This document shows positions 1 to 9,137 of a stretch of DNA of 64,000 bases, piece after piece (the stretch's first letter is position 1; every line of letters starts with the position of its first letter). Under the pieces are notes generated by a model. That model saw nothing but the letters and a program-made list of their open reading frames with translations. It made no database searches and had not been told where the DNA came from. A program made the position numbers and the translations under genes. Origin of the DNA: Hydrogenophaga sp. RAC07 (GTDB lineage Bacteria > Pseudomonadota > Gammaproteobacteria > Burkholderiales > Burkholderiaceae_C); contig NZ_CP016449.1 of the NCBI RefSeq assembly GCF_001713375.1, forward strand, positions 124,001 to 188,000, in the 5' to 3' direction.

Positions 1-2
1 CG

Positions 3-968
3 AGCGGACGCGCGGCCGGATCGGGCGGCTTCGTGGCCCACACAGCGCTGTTGCACGCCGACGGCGGCACGCCCGAACTCAACGAGTTGATCGCCGAGGT
101 GGCCGACCGCACCACCAGCGGCTATGTGTTTGGTGGCTTGGCGGGCAGCCGCGCCACCAGCGTGCAGTTCTCGCTTGGCAGCGCGGGCAACCTGCGCGGG
201 CAGGGGGCGTCCAGCGGCGTGTTTCATGGTGGCTTGAGCGGCGTGGCCTTCGGGCCTGACGTCGGCATCGTTTCGCGCGTGACGCAAGGCGCGCAGCCGG
301 TGGACAAGGAACGCACCGTCACTGCGTCCGACGGCAACCTGGTGCTTGAGCTCGATGGTGAGCCTGCGCTGGATGTGCTGCTGCGCGAACTCGAGATTTC
401 ACTGGAGCAGCCCGAGCGGGCCATGCCACGCCTGCGCGCCACGCTGGTGGGCCTCACGCAGCCGCATCCCGATGTGGATGTTGAACTGCCGGCCAGCGGC
501 CCGCACCTGCGGGGCCAGTTCGGTGCCGAGGTCATGGTGCGCCACCTGATCGGCCTGGACCCGGGCCGCCGCGGCGTGGCCATTGGTGATGTGGTGCCCG
601 AGGGCACGCGGCTGGCGTTTTGCGAACGCAACGTGCAGGCCGCGCGGGCCGACCTGATCCGCGTGTGTTCGGAGGTGCGCGAAGAACTCGAGCCCGAAGA
701 GCTCAGCCTGACCATGGCCAGCGCGCTGACCGCCGCCGAGGCAGAGGCCTCGCCGCACCTGGCGCGGCGCATCGCGGGCGCCATCTACGTGAGCTGTGCC
801 GGCCGGGGCGGGCCGCATTTCGGCAGCCCGAGCGCCGAGCTGCAGGTGGTGCGGCGCGCCCTGGGCGACGTTCCGCTGGTGGGCTTTTTTGCCGGAGGCG
901 AGATCGCGCACCACCGGCTCTACGGGTACACCGGCGTGCTGACGGTGTTCACCATGCCGGCGGCCTGA
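3..968 (+). CDS. FIST-domain sensory protein (5' truncated by window edge)
   Basis: The frame is open to the left edge, so the true start lies outside the window; GTG at 33 is only the first in-frame candidate. What remains (about 320 residues) looks like the end of a FIST_N domain followed by a FIST_C domain: Gly-rich stretches such as GGLAGSR and SSGVFHGGLSG, a central ligand-binding-like segment, and the closing block VGFFAGGEIAHHRLYGYTGV that is typical of FIST_C. FIST proteins are cytoplasmic small-ligand sensors, often placed near signal transduction genes, and their ligands are mostly unknown. The gene converges with the ProQ-family gene 15 bases downstream. Confidence 0.85.
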   Translation, partial: SGRAAGSGGFVAHTALLHADGGTPELNELIAEVADRTTSGYVFGGLAGSRATSVQFSLGSAGNLRGQGASSGVFHGGLSGVAFGPDVGIVSRVTQGAQPVDKERTVTASDGNLVLELDGEPALDVLLRELEISLEQPERAMPRLRATLVGLTQPHPDVDVELPASGPHLRGQFGAEVMVRHLIGLDPGRRGVAIGDVVPEGTRLAFCERNVQAARADLIRVCSEVREELEPEELSLTMASALTAAEAEASPHLARRIAGAIYVSCAGRGGPHFGSPSAELQVVRRALGDVPLVGFFAGGEIAHHRLYGYTGVLTVFTMPAA

Positions 969-983
969 ACCCTTCGTTGACGA

Positions 984-1742
984 TCAGGCGGGTTTGGCGG
1001 CGCGTGCGCGCGCCCGCTCCAGCGTGCGGTTCGCGTCGGCCCCGCCCATGCCGTACATCTCGGCGAACTCGTCCACCGTTTTGCCGCTGGCTTCAAACGC
1101 GCGCAGCAGCGCCGCGTCCTTGGCCGCGCGGGCGACCACCGCGTCCAGCGCTTCCTGGGTCAGCGCGTTCACCGCTTCATCGCGCGTCAGCACCAGCGCA
1201 GCGTAGGCTTCTGCGCCCAGGCCGGAGGCTTCAAACGCCTGCTCGATGCGCTGGCGCAGTTTGGGCCGCAGGTCTTGCGGTGCGCGGCCCTGGCGGCGGC
1301 GAAACACCTCCACCAGCGCGTGGTGCACATGCTCAGGCGCCAGGTCTTCCACCGGCTGGCCGCTCAAGTCGCAGCGCGGGTGGCCGCTGGCCACGGCGGT
1401 GAGGTAACGGGTCGAGCGCGTGTGCAGTGCCAGCGCGGCTTTCAGGCCGTCCTTGTCCAGCGTGTCGGGGTGCGCTTCGAGCAGGTCCTGGAAGATGCCG
1501 CGTTTCATGGGCAGAAACTCGGCGCCGAACAGCGCCGGGTACAGCGCCGCCAGCTGGTCGAGCATGGGGTGAGGGGCGCCGGTGGGTGGTTTGGCACCGC
1601 CGCGCTGTGCGCCCTGGGGCGCAGGGCCACGGCGGTTGCGCCCGCCGCGAGCAGGTGGGCGGTTCCCGGTGTCGGATTCGGCGGGCGCCGGCGCTGCGGC
1701 GTCGGTGGGTTCGGAAGCGTTCGGATTCATGGTGTCCTGCAT
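984..1742 (-). CDS. ProQ/FinO-family RNA chaperone
   Basis: 252 residues. Residues 1-60 are low-complexity and rich in Pro, Ala, Gly and Arg, as expected for a disordered basic tail. Residues about 60-165 match the ProQ/FinO fold: LYPALFG, then LPMKRGIFQDL, LHTRSTRYLTAV and HPRCDLSG, in the order found in the family. The C-terminal part is helical with a basic end (RARARAAKPA). ProQ proteins bind structured RNAs and mRNA 3' ends and act in post-transcriptional control. The assignment to the family is firm; the RNA targets are unknown. Confidence 0.88.
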   Translation of the reverse strand: MQDTMNPNASEPTDAAAPAPAESDTGNRPPARGGRNRRGPAPQGAQRGGAKPPTGAPHPMLDQLAALYPALFGAEFLPMKRGIFQDLLEAHPDTLDKDGLKAALALHTRSTRYLTAVASGHPRCDLSGQPVEDLAPEHVHHALVEVFRRRQGRAPQDLRPKLRQRIEQAFEASGLGAEAYAALVLTRDEAVNALTQEALDAVVARAAKDAALLRAFEASGKTVDEFAEMYGMGGADANRTLERARARAAKPA

Positions 1743-1786
1743 TCAGGCGGTCGAGCAAAGCCCGACATCATGCCAGCCGGGCTGCA

Positions 1787-2518
1787 TCAGCGCCGCAGTT
1801 GTCCAAACGCTTCGAATTCCCAGCTGCGCATGGCCAGCACCAGGGTGTAGCCCTCGCGGTCCTTCTCTGCCAGCTTCTGGTCGGTCTGGTGCTGCTGCGC
1901 AAAGTCCTGCGCCACGCGCTGCAAGCGCTCCATGAACATGGGCGCGAGCGTGCGGCTCACCGAACCGTGCACCAGCATCAGGCCCTCGCCCGTGCCGTCA
2001 AAGCCGCCGCGAAAGTAGTCGAGCAGGGCGTGGTCGCGGAAGTAGTTCATCACCGGGCCGTGCGGCCGCCAGCGGAAGGTCTTGGCCAGCTTGAGCCGGT
2101 ATCGGTTGAGCGGGCGCAGTTCGATGATGCCGATGCGGTCGAGCTGCGCCAGGCTCTTCACGCAGTCGGCTTCGCTCAGGCGGTAGCGCGCGGTGATCTG
2201 CTCCAGCGTCCATTGGCTCAGCACGCAGATGGCCACCAGCAACAGCTTCTTGTCGGCCACGACCGCCCGCTCCTGCTCCTGCGTCATTTCGCGCAAGAGG
2301 GGCTGGGCGTCGGCCACGCGACGCGCGAGGTCGGCAAAGTCCAGCCGCATGGCGCGGCAGATCGCGTCCACCTTGGACAGCGACATGTCGCCCTTGGCCA
2401 ACATGCGTTTCACGCTCGATTCGGCCATGCCCATGGCCTGCGCCAGGTCGGCGTAGGTCATGCGCGCGGCCTTGAGTTCCAGCTTGAGGGCGGTGACGAG
2501 GTCGGTGGTGGTGCTCAT
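1787..2518 (-). CDS. XRE-type helix-turn-helix transcriptional regulator
   Basis: 243 residues from ATG at 2518; the open frame runs further upstream but that part is not protein-like. Residues about 3-60 form a Cro/C1 helix-turn-helix (MTYADLAQAMGMAESSVKRM). The rest, about 180 residues, is not a domain I can name; it contains a winged-helix-like middle segment (LSQWTLEQITARYRLSEADC), which suggests a second DNA-binding unit. The gene diverges from the CREST membrane protein across 140 bases, so it may control that gene. Ligand and targets cannot be read from the sequence. Confidence 0.75.
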   Translation of the reverse strand: MSTTTDLVTALKLELKAARMTYADLAQAMGMAESSVKRMLAKGDMSLSKVDAICRAMRLDFADLARRVADAQPLLREMTQEQERAVVADKKLLLVAICVLSQWTLEQITARYRLSEADCVKSLAQLDRIGIIELRPLNRYRLKLAKTFRWRPHGPVMNYFRDHALLDYFRGGFDGTGEGLMLVHGSVSRTLAPMFMERLQRVAQDFAQQHQTDQKLAEKDREGYTLVLAMRSWEFEAFGQLRR

Positions 2519-2658
2519 GGTTGTCGTCCCATCGGGTATCACTGATCGATACTTGTTCGTGATGGATTGGTCACTGTATCGGAATTCGAGACCTTGTGGC
2601 CGCCGCCGCAAGACACTCCCGCCAGCCAGTTTGCGGCTGTTCATCTGGAGTTCGACAC

Positions 2659-3519
2659 ATGTTCCCGACTTCGCCTGTCTTCTCTGTTCCCCCGACTCGC
2701 GGTCCCTTTTCACCGGCGGTGTTCACCCTGATGGCCGGCAGCCTGCTCACGCTGTGGGTCTTCGCGTGGCTGCTCGGGCCCACCGTGGCCTCGTTGCTGG
2801 ACCTCTCGCTCAACCCGCAGGGGCATGCGCCATTGCATGCGCACGGACACCCCTTCGTGGATGCCCGCGGCTGGTGGGGCGTGCCCAACACGCTGGACGT
2901 GTTGAGCAATCTGCCGCTGGTGATCGCTGGCGTCGCGGGGTTTTGGTGTTTGCGAGGGCGCACGCCGGACCCGTCCACAGGCCACGCACTGCGTGTCTTT
3001 TTTGCCGGTCTGATCCTCTCGGGCCTGGGCTCGGCCACCTACCACTGGGCGCCCGACGCCGGCTCGCTGGTGATCGATCGCCTGGGCATGGCGGTGGCCT
3101 TTGGCGGCGTGTTGACGCTGTCGGTGGCCGAGCGAGTCGGGCAGCAAGAGGCGCGCTGGTTTCTGCCCACCGTGTTGGTGTTGGGGCTGGTTTCGGCGGT
3201 CTTGCCTCACCTGCAGGGCAATGTGCTGCCCTGGGCGGTGGTGCAGTTCGGCGGCATGGGGCTGGTGGTGTGGGCGGCGACGCGCAGGCCCGTGCAAGGC
3301 GCCCTCGGTGTGTCACTGGCTGGCCTGATCGCGTGGTATGCCGTGGCCAAGCTGCTGGAGTTCGGTGACGAGGCCGTGTTCCGCGCCACGGGTGAATGGG
3401 TGTCGGGCCACAGCCTCAAGCACGCCGCGGCGGCTTGTGCCGCGCTGCCGATACTGGTGGGGTTGAGGCGGCGTGGGCTCGGTGACAATGCGCCCGTCCA
3501 TCCCGCGGCGATGGGCTGA
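2659..3519 (+). CDS. CREST-superfamily membrane protein (alkaline ceramidase-like)
   Basis: 286 residues with about seven hydrophobic segments. ATG at 2659 has a GGAG ribosome site nine bases upstream; the frame is open further upstream but lacks a better start. The pattern of the CREST superfamily (alkaline ceramidase, PAQR, Per1) is visible: Ser83 in LDVLSNL, His129 and Asp133 in ATYHWAPD, and a late HxxxH at His251/His255 (GHSLKH). In that superfamily these residues bind zinc and cleave amide or ester bonds in lipids. The substrate here is unknown. The next gene, an MFS/PlsC fusion, starts 32 bases downstream on the same strand and is probably co-transcribed. Confidence 0.7.
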   Translation: MFPTSPVFSVPPTRGPFSPAVFTLMAGSLLTLWVFAWLLGPTVASLLDLSLNPQGHAPLHAHGHPFVDARGWWGVPNTLDVLSNLPLVIAGVAGFWCLRGRTPDPSTGHALRVFFAGLILSGLGSATYHWAPDAGSLVIDRLGMAVAFGGVLTLSVAERVGQQEARWFLPTVLVLGLVSAVLPHLQGNVLPWAVVQFGGMGLVVWAATRRPVQGALGVSLAGLIAWYAVAKLLEFGDEAVFRATGEWVSGHSLKHAAAACAALPILVGLRRRGLGDNAPVHPAAMG

Positions 3520-3551
3520 GAGCCGACTCACAACCTCTGGAGAAGCCAGCC

Positions 3552-5477
3552 ATGTCCGTGTCCCCATCGCACCCCGCCGAGGGTGGTCAGTTTGCCCTGC
3601 TGCGCCAGCGCCGCTTTGCGCCGTTCTTCTGGACGCAGTTTCTTGGCGCGGCCAACGACAACCTGTTCAAGTTCGCATTCACCGTGCTGGTCACTTACCA
3701 GCTGCAGGTGAGTTGGCTTCCACCGGCGCTGGCCGGGTTGGTGATCGGGGCCCTGTTCATCCTGCCGTTTCTGCTGTTCTCGGCCACCAGCGGTCAACTG
3801 GCCGACAAGCTGGACAAAAAGACGCTGATCGTCCTCGTCAAACGGCTGGAGATCGGCATCATGGCGTTGGCCGCCGGGGCATTCTTCACCACGAACATTC
3901 CGCTCTTGTTGCTGTGCACCTTCCTGATGGGGCTGCACTCCACGCTGTTCGGTCCGGTGAAGTTTGCCTACCTGCCCAACCACCTGAGCGAGCGTGAACT
4001 CACGGGGGGCAACGGCATGGTGGAGATGGGCACCTTTGTGGCGATCCTGCTGGGCAACCTGGCCGGCGGTCTGATCATCGCGGTGCCCGAGATCGGCGCG
4101 CACCACGTCGGTTTCAGCTGTGTCGCGCTGGCCCTGATCGGCCGCATCACCGCGCAGGCGGTGCCGCCGACGCCAGCCACCGACCCCGGGCTCACCATCA
4201 ACTGGAACCCCTTCACCGAGACCTGGCGCAACCTGAAGCTGGCGCATGGCAACACGGTGGTGTTCCGTTCGGTGCTGGGCATCAGCTGGATGTGGTTCTT
4301 CGGCGCGGTGTTCCTCAGCCAGTTTCCGAGTTTTGCCAAGGAGGTGCTGCACGGCAACGAGCAGGTGGCCTCACTCCTGCTGATCGTGTTCTCCATCGGC
4401 ATCGGCACCGGTTCGCTGTTGTGCGAGGTGCTTTCGCGCCGCCATGTGGAGATCGGCCTGGTGCCGCTGGGCGCCATCGGCATGAGCGTGTTCTCGATCG
4501 ACCTCCACTTTGCGTCCAGCGGCCTGCCACCGGCCGGCTCGCTGGGCCTGATCGAATTCATGGCCATGCCGATCCACTGGCGTGTGCTGGCCGACCTCAC
4601 CTTGCTCAGCCTGTTCGCGGGTCTGTACAGCGTGCCCATGTACGCGCTGATCCAGATGCGCAGCCTGCCCACGCACCGCGCCCGCATCATCGCGGCCAAC
4701 AACATCCTCAACGCGCTGTTCATGATCGCCAGCGCCGTGATTGCCGGGGCCTTGCTCTCGGTGGGCTTCACCATCCCGCAGATGTTTCTGCTGGTGGGCT
4801 TGGCCAACGCGTTGGTGGCGTTCTACATCTTCATGCTGGTGCCCGAATACCTGCTGCGTTTTGTGGCCTGGATCGCATCGCGCCTGGTCTACCGCTTCAA
4901 GGTGCAGGGCGATGAACACATTCCCACGCAGGGCGCGGCACTGCTGGTGTGCAACCACGTGAGCTTTGTCGACGCGGTGTTGCTCATGGCCGCCAGTCCG
5001 CGACCGATCCGCTTCCTGATGGATCACCGCATCTTCAAGGTGCCTTTGCTGGGTTGGCTGTTCCAGCTCGCCAAGGCGATTCCCATCGCGCCGCAGAAGG
5101 AAGATGCGCAGGCCTACGAGGCGGCGTTCGAGGCGGCGGTGGCGGTGCTGCGCGACGGCGAGTTGCTCGCGATCTTTCCGGAGGGCGGCATCACACGCGA
5201 CGGCCAGCTGCAACCGTTCAAGGGCGGCGTGGTGAAGATCCTGGAGATGGCCGCCAGCGAAGGTTTGCAGCCCGCCGTGATCCCGATGGGGCTGAGCAAC
5301 CTCTGGGGTTCGTACTTCAGCCGGGTCGAGGTGCGCAACGGTGAAGCGGTGGCCATGGTGCGGCCCTTTCGCCGCGGGGTGTTCAGTCGCGTCGGCCTTC
5401 GGGTGGGTGAGCCGCAGGTGGCTTCGGCGGTCACGCTGGAGAGCCTGCAGGGCCGGGTGCGCGCTTTGATCGACTGA
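3552..5477 (+). CDS. MFS (LplT-like) transporter fused to PlsC acyltransferase
   Basis: 641 residues. Residues about 10-430 form a 12-helix major facilitator domain whose start (FFWTQFLGAANDNLFKFA) is like the lysophospholipid flippase LplT. Residues about 445-641 form a PlsC/LPLAT acyltransferase with the HX4D motif (His469-Asp474 in NHVSFVD) and FPEG at 542-545. Known related proteins move lysophospholipids across the inner membrane and re-acylate them, so this is probably a one-polypeptide flippase plus acyltransferase. Many relatives carry a third acyl-ACP synthetase domain; this one ends after PlsC. An AGAAGC sequence precedes the ATG. Confidence 0.88.
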   Translation: MSVSPSHPAEGGQFALLRQRRFAPFFWTQFLGAANDNLFKFAFTVLVTYQLQVSWLPPALAGLVIGALFILPFLLFSATSGQLADKLDKKTLIVLVKRLEIGIMALAAGAFFTTNIPLLLLCTFLMGLHSTLFGPVKFAYLPNHLSERELTGGNGMVEMGTFVAILLGNLAGGLIIAVPEIGAHHVGFSCVALALIGRITAQAVPPTPATDPGLTINWNPFTETWRNLKLAHGNTVVFRSVLGISWMWFFGAVFLSQFPSFAKEVLHGNEQVASLLLIVFSIGIGTGSLLCEVLSRRHVEIGLVPLGAIGMSVFSIDLHFASSGLPPAGSLGLIEFMAMPIHWRVLADLTLLSLFAGLYSVPMYALIQMRSLPTHRARIIAANNILNALFMIASAVIAGALLSVGFTIPQMFLLVGLANALVAFYIFMLVPEYLLRFVAWIASRLVYRFKVQGDEHIPTQGAALLVCNHVSFVDAVLLMAASPRPIRFLMDHRIFKVPLLGWLFQLAKAIPIAPQKEDAQAYEAAFEAAVAVLRDGELLAIFPEGGITRDGQLQPFKGGVVKILEMAASEGLQPAVIPMGLSNLWGSYFSRVEVRNGEAVAMVRPFRRGVFSRVGLRVGEPQVASAVTLESLQGRVRALID

Positions 5478-5496
5478 GCACCCGGGAGGCCGCCGC

Positions 5497-7803
5497 TCAC
5501 AGCTTGAGGATGTCACGCAGGGTGATTGCGTCGATGGGTTTGTGCAGGAGCGGGAAGCCGAGTTCGGAGGCTTCCAGGATGCGCTGTGGAGAGGTGTCGC
5601 CGGTGAGGATGTAGGTGGGCACGCTGCGAGGAAGGCATGCGTGCACGGCGCGGATGGCGTCGATGGCGGTGACGTTGCCGCCCAGGCGGTAGTCGGAGAT
5701 GAGCAGGTCGATGTCGCTGGCGTGGGAGATGGCCATGACGACGGCTTCGTCGGGGGAGGTGGCGCAGAAGACGTGGTGGCCCCAGACGCCGAGCACGCTG
5801 CGCATGGCGGCGAGCACTTGCTCGTCGTCATCGATCACCAGCACGCCCTTGCGGGCGGCAGCCTGGGGGTAGGCTGGCTCGTGCAGGGCGGGGGCGGTGT
5901 GCATTGGGGCTTCGCAGCGCGGCACGCGGATGCTGAACATGGAGCCGCGCCCGGGGGTGGAGCGCAGGTCCAGCGGCGCACCCAGCAGCAAGGCCGAGCG
6001 TTTGACAATGGACAGGCCCAGGCCCAGGCCATGGGACTCGTGGCCCGCGGCCTGGGCCTGGCCGATCTGGAAGAACTCGCCAAAGATGGCCTCGCGCTGC
6101 TCCGCGGGGATGCCGATGCCGCTGTCCCAGACCTGGAACTCGACCTCGGCACCGCGCAGGCGGCAGCCGATGAGCACGCGCCCGCGCGAGGTGTAGCGCA
6201 CGGCGTTGGAGACCAGGTTGACGAGGATGCGGCGCAGCACGGTGGGGTCGGTGTCGACCCACAGGCGCGAGCGGGCCACGTGCAGGCGCAGGCCCTTCTC
6301 GGCGGCGAGCTGGTGGAAGTCCTGGTCGAGTTCTTCGAGCAGGCGCTGGGCGCTGGTGGGGGCGCGCTCGACCTGCACGGCGTTGGCGTCCAGGCGGGAG
6401 ACGTCCAGCAGCATGTTGAGCAACTGGCCCAGGCCGTCCAGGGAGGCCTGCATGCGCCGGCAGATCTCGGCGAGATCGGCGGTGCGCACGCTGCGGGACT
6501 GGGACATGGAGCGCAGGGCGGTGAGGAAGAGGCTGAGTGCGTGGATGGGCTGGCGCAGGTCGTGGCTGGCGGCGGCCAGGAAGACGGACTTGGCGCGGTC
6601 GGCGGCCTCGGCCTTGTCTTTCTCGGAGCGCAGGCCTTCGATGAGTTCGTGGATGCGGGCCTGGGCCTCGCGGCGGTCGCGGATGTCGCGCACGACGGCC
6701 ATGCGCAGGCGCTCGCCGTTGCGCATCATGGAGCGCCCGATGATCTCCACCGGGATGCGTTCGCCGCGGGCGTTGAAGACCTCGCTCTCGTAGGCCGCGT
6801 CTGCACCAGAGGCGATCACGGTGATCGCGCGCGACCGGTACTCCGGCGCCACCAGCTCCAGCACCGAACGACCCAGCAACTTGTGCAACGGTGTCTCCAG
6901 CAGATGGCTGGTGGCCGGGTTCGCGTCGGTGATCAAACCATCGCGGTGGAACACCACGCCCTCTTCGCTGGCATTCATGAAACGCGACAAGCGGTCTTCG
7001 GATTCGCGCAGGGCGAGCTCTGCTTTGTGGCGCTCGGTGATGTCGGAGATCAGGTAAAAAAATCCTCTGTCGGCGCCGCTGTCCCGCGCATCCCCGGAAA
7101 AGGTCACGGTCACTTCAAGCCGCAACGGGATGCCGTTGGCGGCGATGAACTCAAAGGGAAAGGTCACGGGCCCGTGTTCTCTGAGCGTACGCCGCAGAAA
7201 GGGTACCAATGCTTCCCGCAGGTTCTTGCCGATGAGATCAAGCGCCGGGACACCGATGATCGACTGTTCGTCATGCCCGAAAAGTGCAGCGAATTGCAGG
7301 TTGGCAAACTGACAACGGTTGTGCGGGCGCGGGCCGAAGTGGGCCACCATCACAGGCAGCTTCTTGAAGATGAGGTGGACGCGCTCCACCAGTGTTTTCG
7401 CGTGCAGGCGAGCTTCTTCGATGGACGTGGTGTCTGCAAAGTGGCACACATGGTGACCGTGGGCAGGTACCCAGTGGGCGTTGCATGTGAGCCACCGGGG
7501 TGGCGTTGCCGCCAGTTCGATGAGGCCATCGAAGTCGGCCTTGCGCTGCAGGCTCGAGGTCAGCTGCGCGCGCGATGCCGTTGTGAGGCGGTCAATCCAG
7601 TGGACGGGCGCGTCTTGCACGCGAAAGAGTTCCACAAAGGATGGCGAAGCGCCCAGCAGCGCACCGTCGTCTCCCAATGCGGCCGACAGACCAGGGAGTC
7701 GGCTCCAGGGAATCGAGTCGGGGTTTCGCATGGGATCCAGACGTGTCCTTCGATGGCGATGCCAAGGGCGCCCATCGTAGTCGCGGTGTTTGGAAAAATC
7801 CAT
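5497..7803 (-). CDS. PAS-containing hybrid sensor histidine kinase
   Basis: 768 residues with no obvious membrane segment. Three PAS-like regions lie at about 30-130, 140-258 and 265-380, the last two ending in typical DITERHKAEL and DIRDRREA sequences. A short coiled coil leads into HisKA with phospho-acceptor His414 (ASHDLRQPIHALS), then HATPase (NLVSNAVRYTSRG, DSGIGI, HGLGLGLSIVKR). A C-terminal receiver has the acidic cluster VIDDDE, Asp704 (SDYRLGG) and Lys in LHKPI. Met25 (position 7731) is an alternative start. The partner may be the LuxR-type regulator at 9692-10351 on the same strand, though two genes lie between them. Confidence 0.9.
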   Translation of the reverse strand: MDFSKHRDYDGRPWHRHRRTRLDPMRNPDSIPWSRLPGLSAALGDDGALLGASPSFVELFRVQDAPVHWIDRLTTASRAQLTSSLQRKADFDGLIELAATPPRWLTCNAHWVPAHGHHVCHFADTTSIEEARLHAKTLVERVHLIFKKLPVMVAHFGPRPHNRCQFANLQFAALFGHDEQSIIGVPALDLIGKNLREALVPFLRRTLREHGPVTFPFEFIAANGIPLRLEVTVTFSGDARDSGADRGFFYLISDITERHKAELALRESEDRLSRFMNASEEGVVFHRDGLITDANPATSHLLETPLHKLLGRSVLELVAPEYRSRAITVIASGADAAYESEVFNARGERIPVEIIGRSMMRNGERLRMAVVRDIRDRREAQARIHELIEGLRSEKDKAEAADRAKSVFLAAASHDLRQPIHALSLFLTALRSMSQSRSVRTADLAEICRRMQASLDGLGQLLNMLLDVSRLDANAVQVERAPTSAQRLLEELDQDFHQLAAEKGLRLHVARSRLWVDTDPTVLRRILVNLVSNAVRYTSRGRVLIGCRLRGAEVEFQVWDSGIGIPAEQREAIFGEFFQIGQAQAAGHESHGLGLGLSIVKRSALLLGAPLDLRSTPGRGSMFSIRVPRCEAPMHTAPALHEPAYPQAAARKGVLVIDDDEQVLAAMRSVLGVWGHHVFCATSPDEAVVMAISHASDIDLLISDYRLGGNVTAIDAIRAVHACLPRSVPTYILTGDTSPQRILEASELGFPLLHKPIDAITLRDILKL

Positions 7804-7920
7804 GGCCGACCTGTGAAGTTGGCTACAGCCCCATCGGAAAATACTGCCCCGGCATTATTGAGACGCCACGCGCCAGCCCAGAGACTGCAGGCTTACCACT
7901 CCAGTTTGGAAGAGCCGAGC

Positions 7921-9033
7921 ATGACAGAGCGTTCCGCACCGGCCGTGCAACACGGCCCTACCAGCCCTTCGCCTCCAGCGGAGTCCCCGGCCGTTTCGAC
8001 GTCCCCCAGGTTGGGTGAAGCCCGTGGGGTTGAGTCCGCTGCACAGCGCGGGGCTGGCAAAGCCCACCAGCCCATGACGCTTGCCACGGTGTTGCGCCAT
8101 GTGCTGGTGCTCGAACAGGGCAGCGGAAGCGCCACGCACACGGGCGCGGCGCTGCCGACGACGTCGGGGACGTCCCGTGTGGAAGGCCCGCTCGTTGCAA
8201 GCCCGCCGGATCCTTCGTTGGCCGTGACCGACGAATCCGCACTGCGGCGGATGAACAAACTCCTCGGAACCACGCTGGACATTTGCCTTCAGCTCGACAC
8301 CGCGCGGTTGCAGCTTCAGAACGCGATATCCACACAGCGTGAACTGGAAGCCGTGCTCGAGATGGTGGCCGCCCGCGTGGAAGCCGGGCAGGCGCACCAA
8401 ACCGATCACCGCCGAATCACGACGCTTCTGATGGCCGAGCGCGAGGCGGTGTCCGAGGCGGTGCGGGAGTGGAACCGGATCGGTCGGCGCTTCACCCAGC
8501 ACACGCGCTTGCTGCCTGCACAACTGGAGCCGGTCGTCGATACCCTGGGACCACTTCCGCCCGACGAAATGGACCGTTTGGCCGAGGCGTGTCTGTTGAC
8601 ACACGCAGACGTGCATTTCAGCCTTCGCCAGCGAGCTCGCGCCGCCGATTGGCAAGTCGGGATGACCACAGAGCCAGGCCGTGGACCGGAGGGCTTCCGT
8701 GAGTGGATTGCGCGCATGGAGGAAGGCAGAGCCCAGGCGGCTGCGGATTTTGCATCGGCCCGAGAGGCCTATCTGGACGCTGCCCTCAACCTGGATCGGG
8801 GGCATGCCGGTTTTGTGAGGGCGCGGTCCCTGCGTCGTACCGCCGAGACCGGGTTTCGCCACGGCTCCGGGAGTGCCCTTCACTTCGCCGATGCGATTCT
8901 GGAAGAGAGCCGACGCATGCACGCCGTGCTGGCGCTGCAGGCGCGCAGGCTTGCTGCCAAGCACCAGCTGTATTCGTTGGCGGGTTTGTTGCCAAAACAG
9001 TTCGGTCTCGTCGGGCCATTGACCTGGCATTGA
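7921..9033 (+). CDS. Uncharacterised protein, mainly helical
   Basis: 370 residues, not recognised. ATG at 7921 follows GGAAG; the frame is open far upstream, but that part is antisense to the kinase gene and is not taken as coding. Residues 1-110 are Pro/Ser/Ala-rich and probably disordered. Residues about 115-370 are rich in Ala, Leu, Glu and Arg with heptad-like spacing, suggesting coiled coil. No signal peptide, membrane segment or catalytic motif is visible. It diverges from the hybrid kinase and ends just before a strong hairpin. A structural or scaffold role is conceivable but not shown. Confidence 0.65.
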   Translation: MTERSAPAVQHGPTSPSPPAESPAVSTSPRLGEARGVESAAQRGAGKAHQPMTLATVLRHVLVLEQGSGSATHTGAALPTTSGTSRVEGPLVASPPDPSLAVTDESALRRMNKLLGTTLDICLQLDTARLQLQNAISTQRELEAVLEMVAARVEAGQAHQTDHRRITTLLMAEREAVSEAVREWNRIGRRFTQHTRLLPAQLEPVVDTLGPLPPDEMDRLAEACLLTHADVHFSLRQRARAADWQVGMTTEPGRGPEGFREWIARMEEGRAQAAADFASAREAYLDAALNLDRGHAGFVRARSLRRTAETGFRHGSGSALHFADAILEESRRMHAVLALQARRLAAKHQLYSLAGLLPKQFGLVGPLTWH

Positions 9034-9070
9034 GCGTCACAGCGAGACCTCGGCACGCCGATCTGTTTGT

Positions 9071-9120
9071 GCCAAACAACAAGGGCCTTGCCGATACGGC
9101 AAGGCCCTTGTTGTTTTGGC
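9071..9120. terminator. Strong bidirectional intrinsic terminator
   Basis: Left arm 9071-9092 and right arm 9098-9120 are complementary over about 22 pairs with one bulged base, around a five-base GATAC loop. The T-rich outer right arm and A-rich outer left arm serve as a U-tract for transcripts from either side. It separates the convergent genes ending at 9033 and 9138. Confidence 0.9.
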
Positions 9121-9137
9121 CGTTGTCCTGGGGTGAC

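Noticed and set aside
5542..7920. Long open frame running antisense to the hybrid kinase into the 7921 gene
   Set aside because: High GC gives long stop-free antisense frames; composition is His/Gly/Ala-rich without protein-like pattern, while the kinase frame has all its motifs. Only the part from 7921 is kept.
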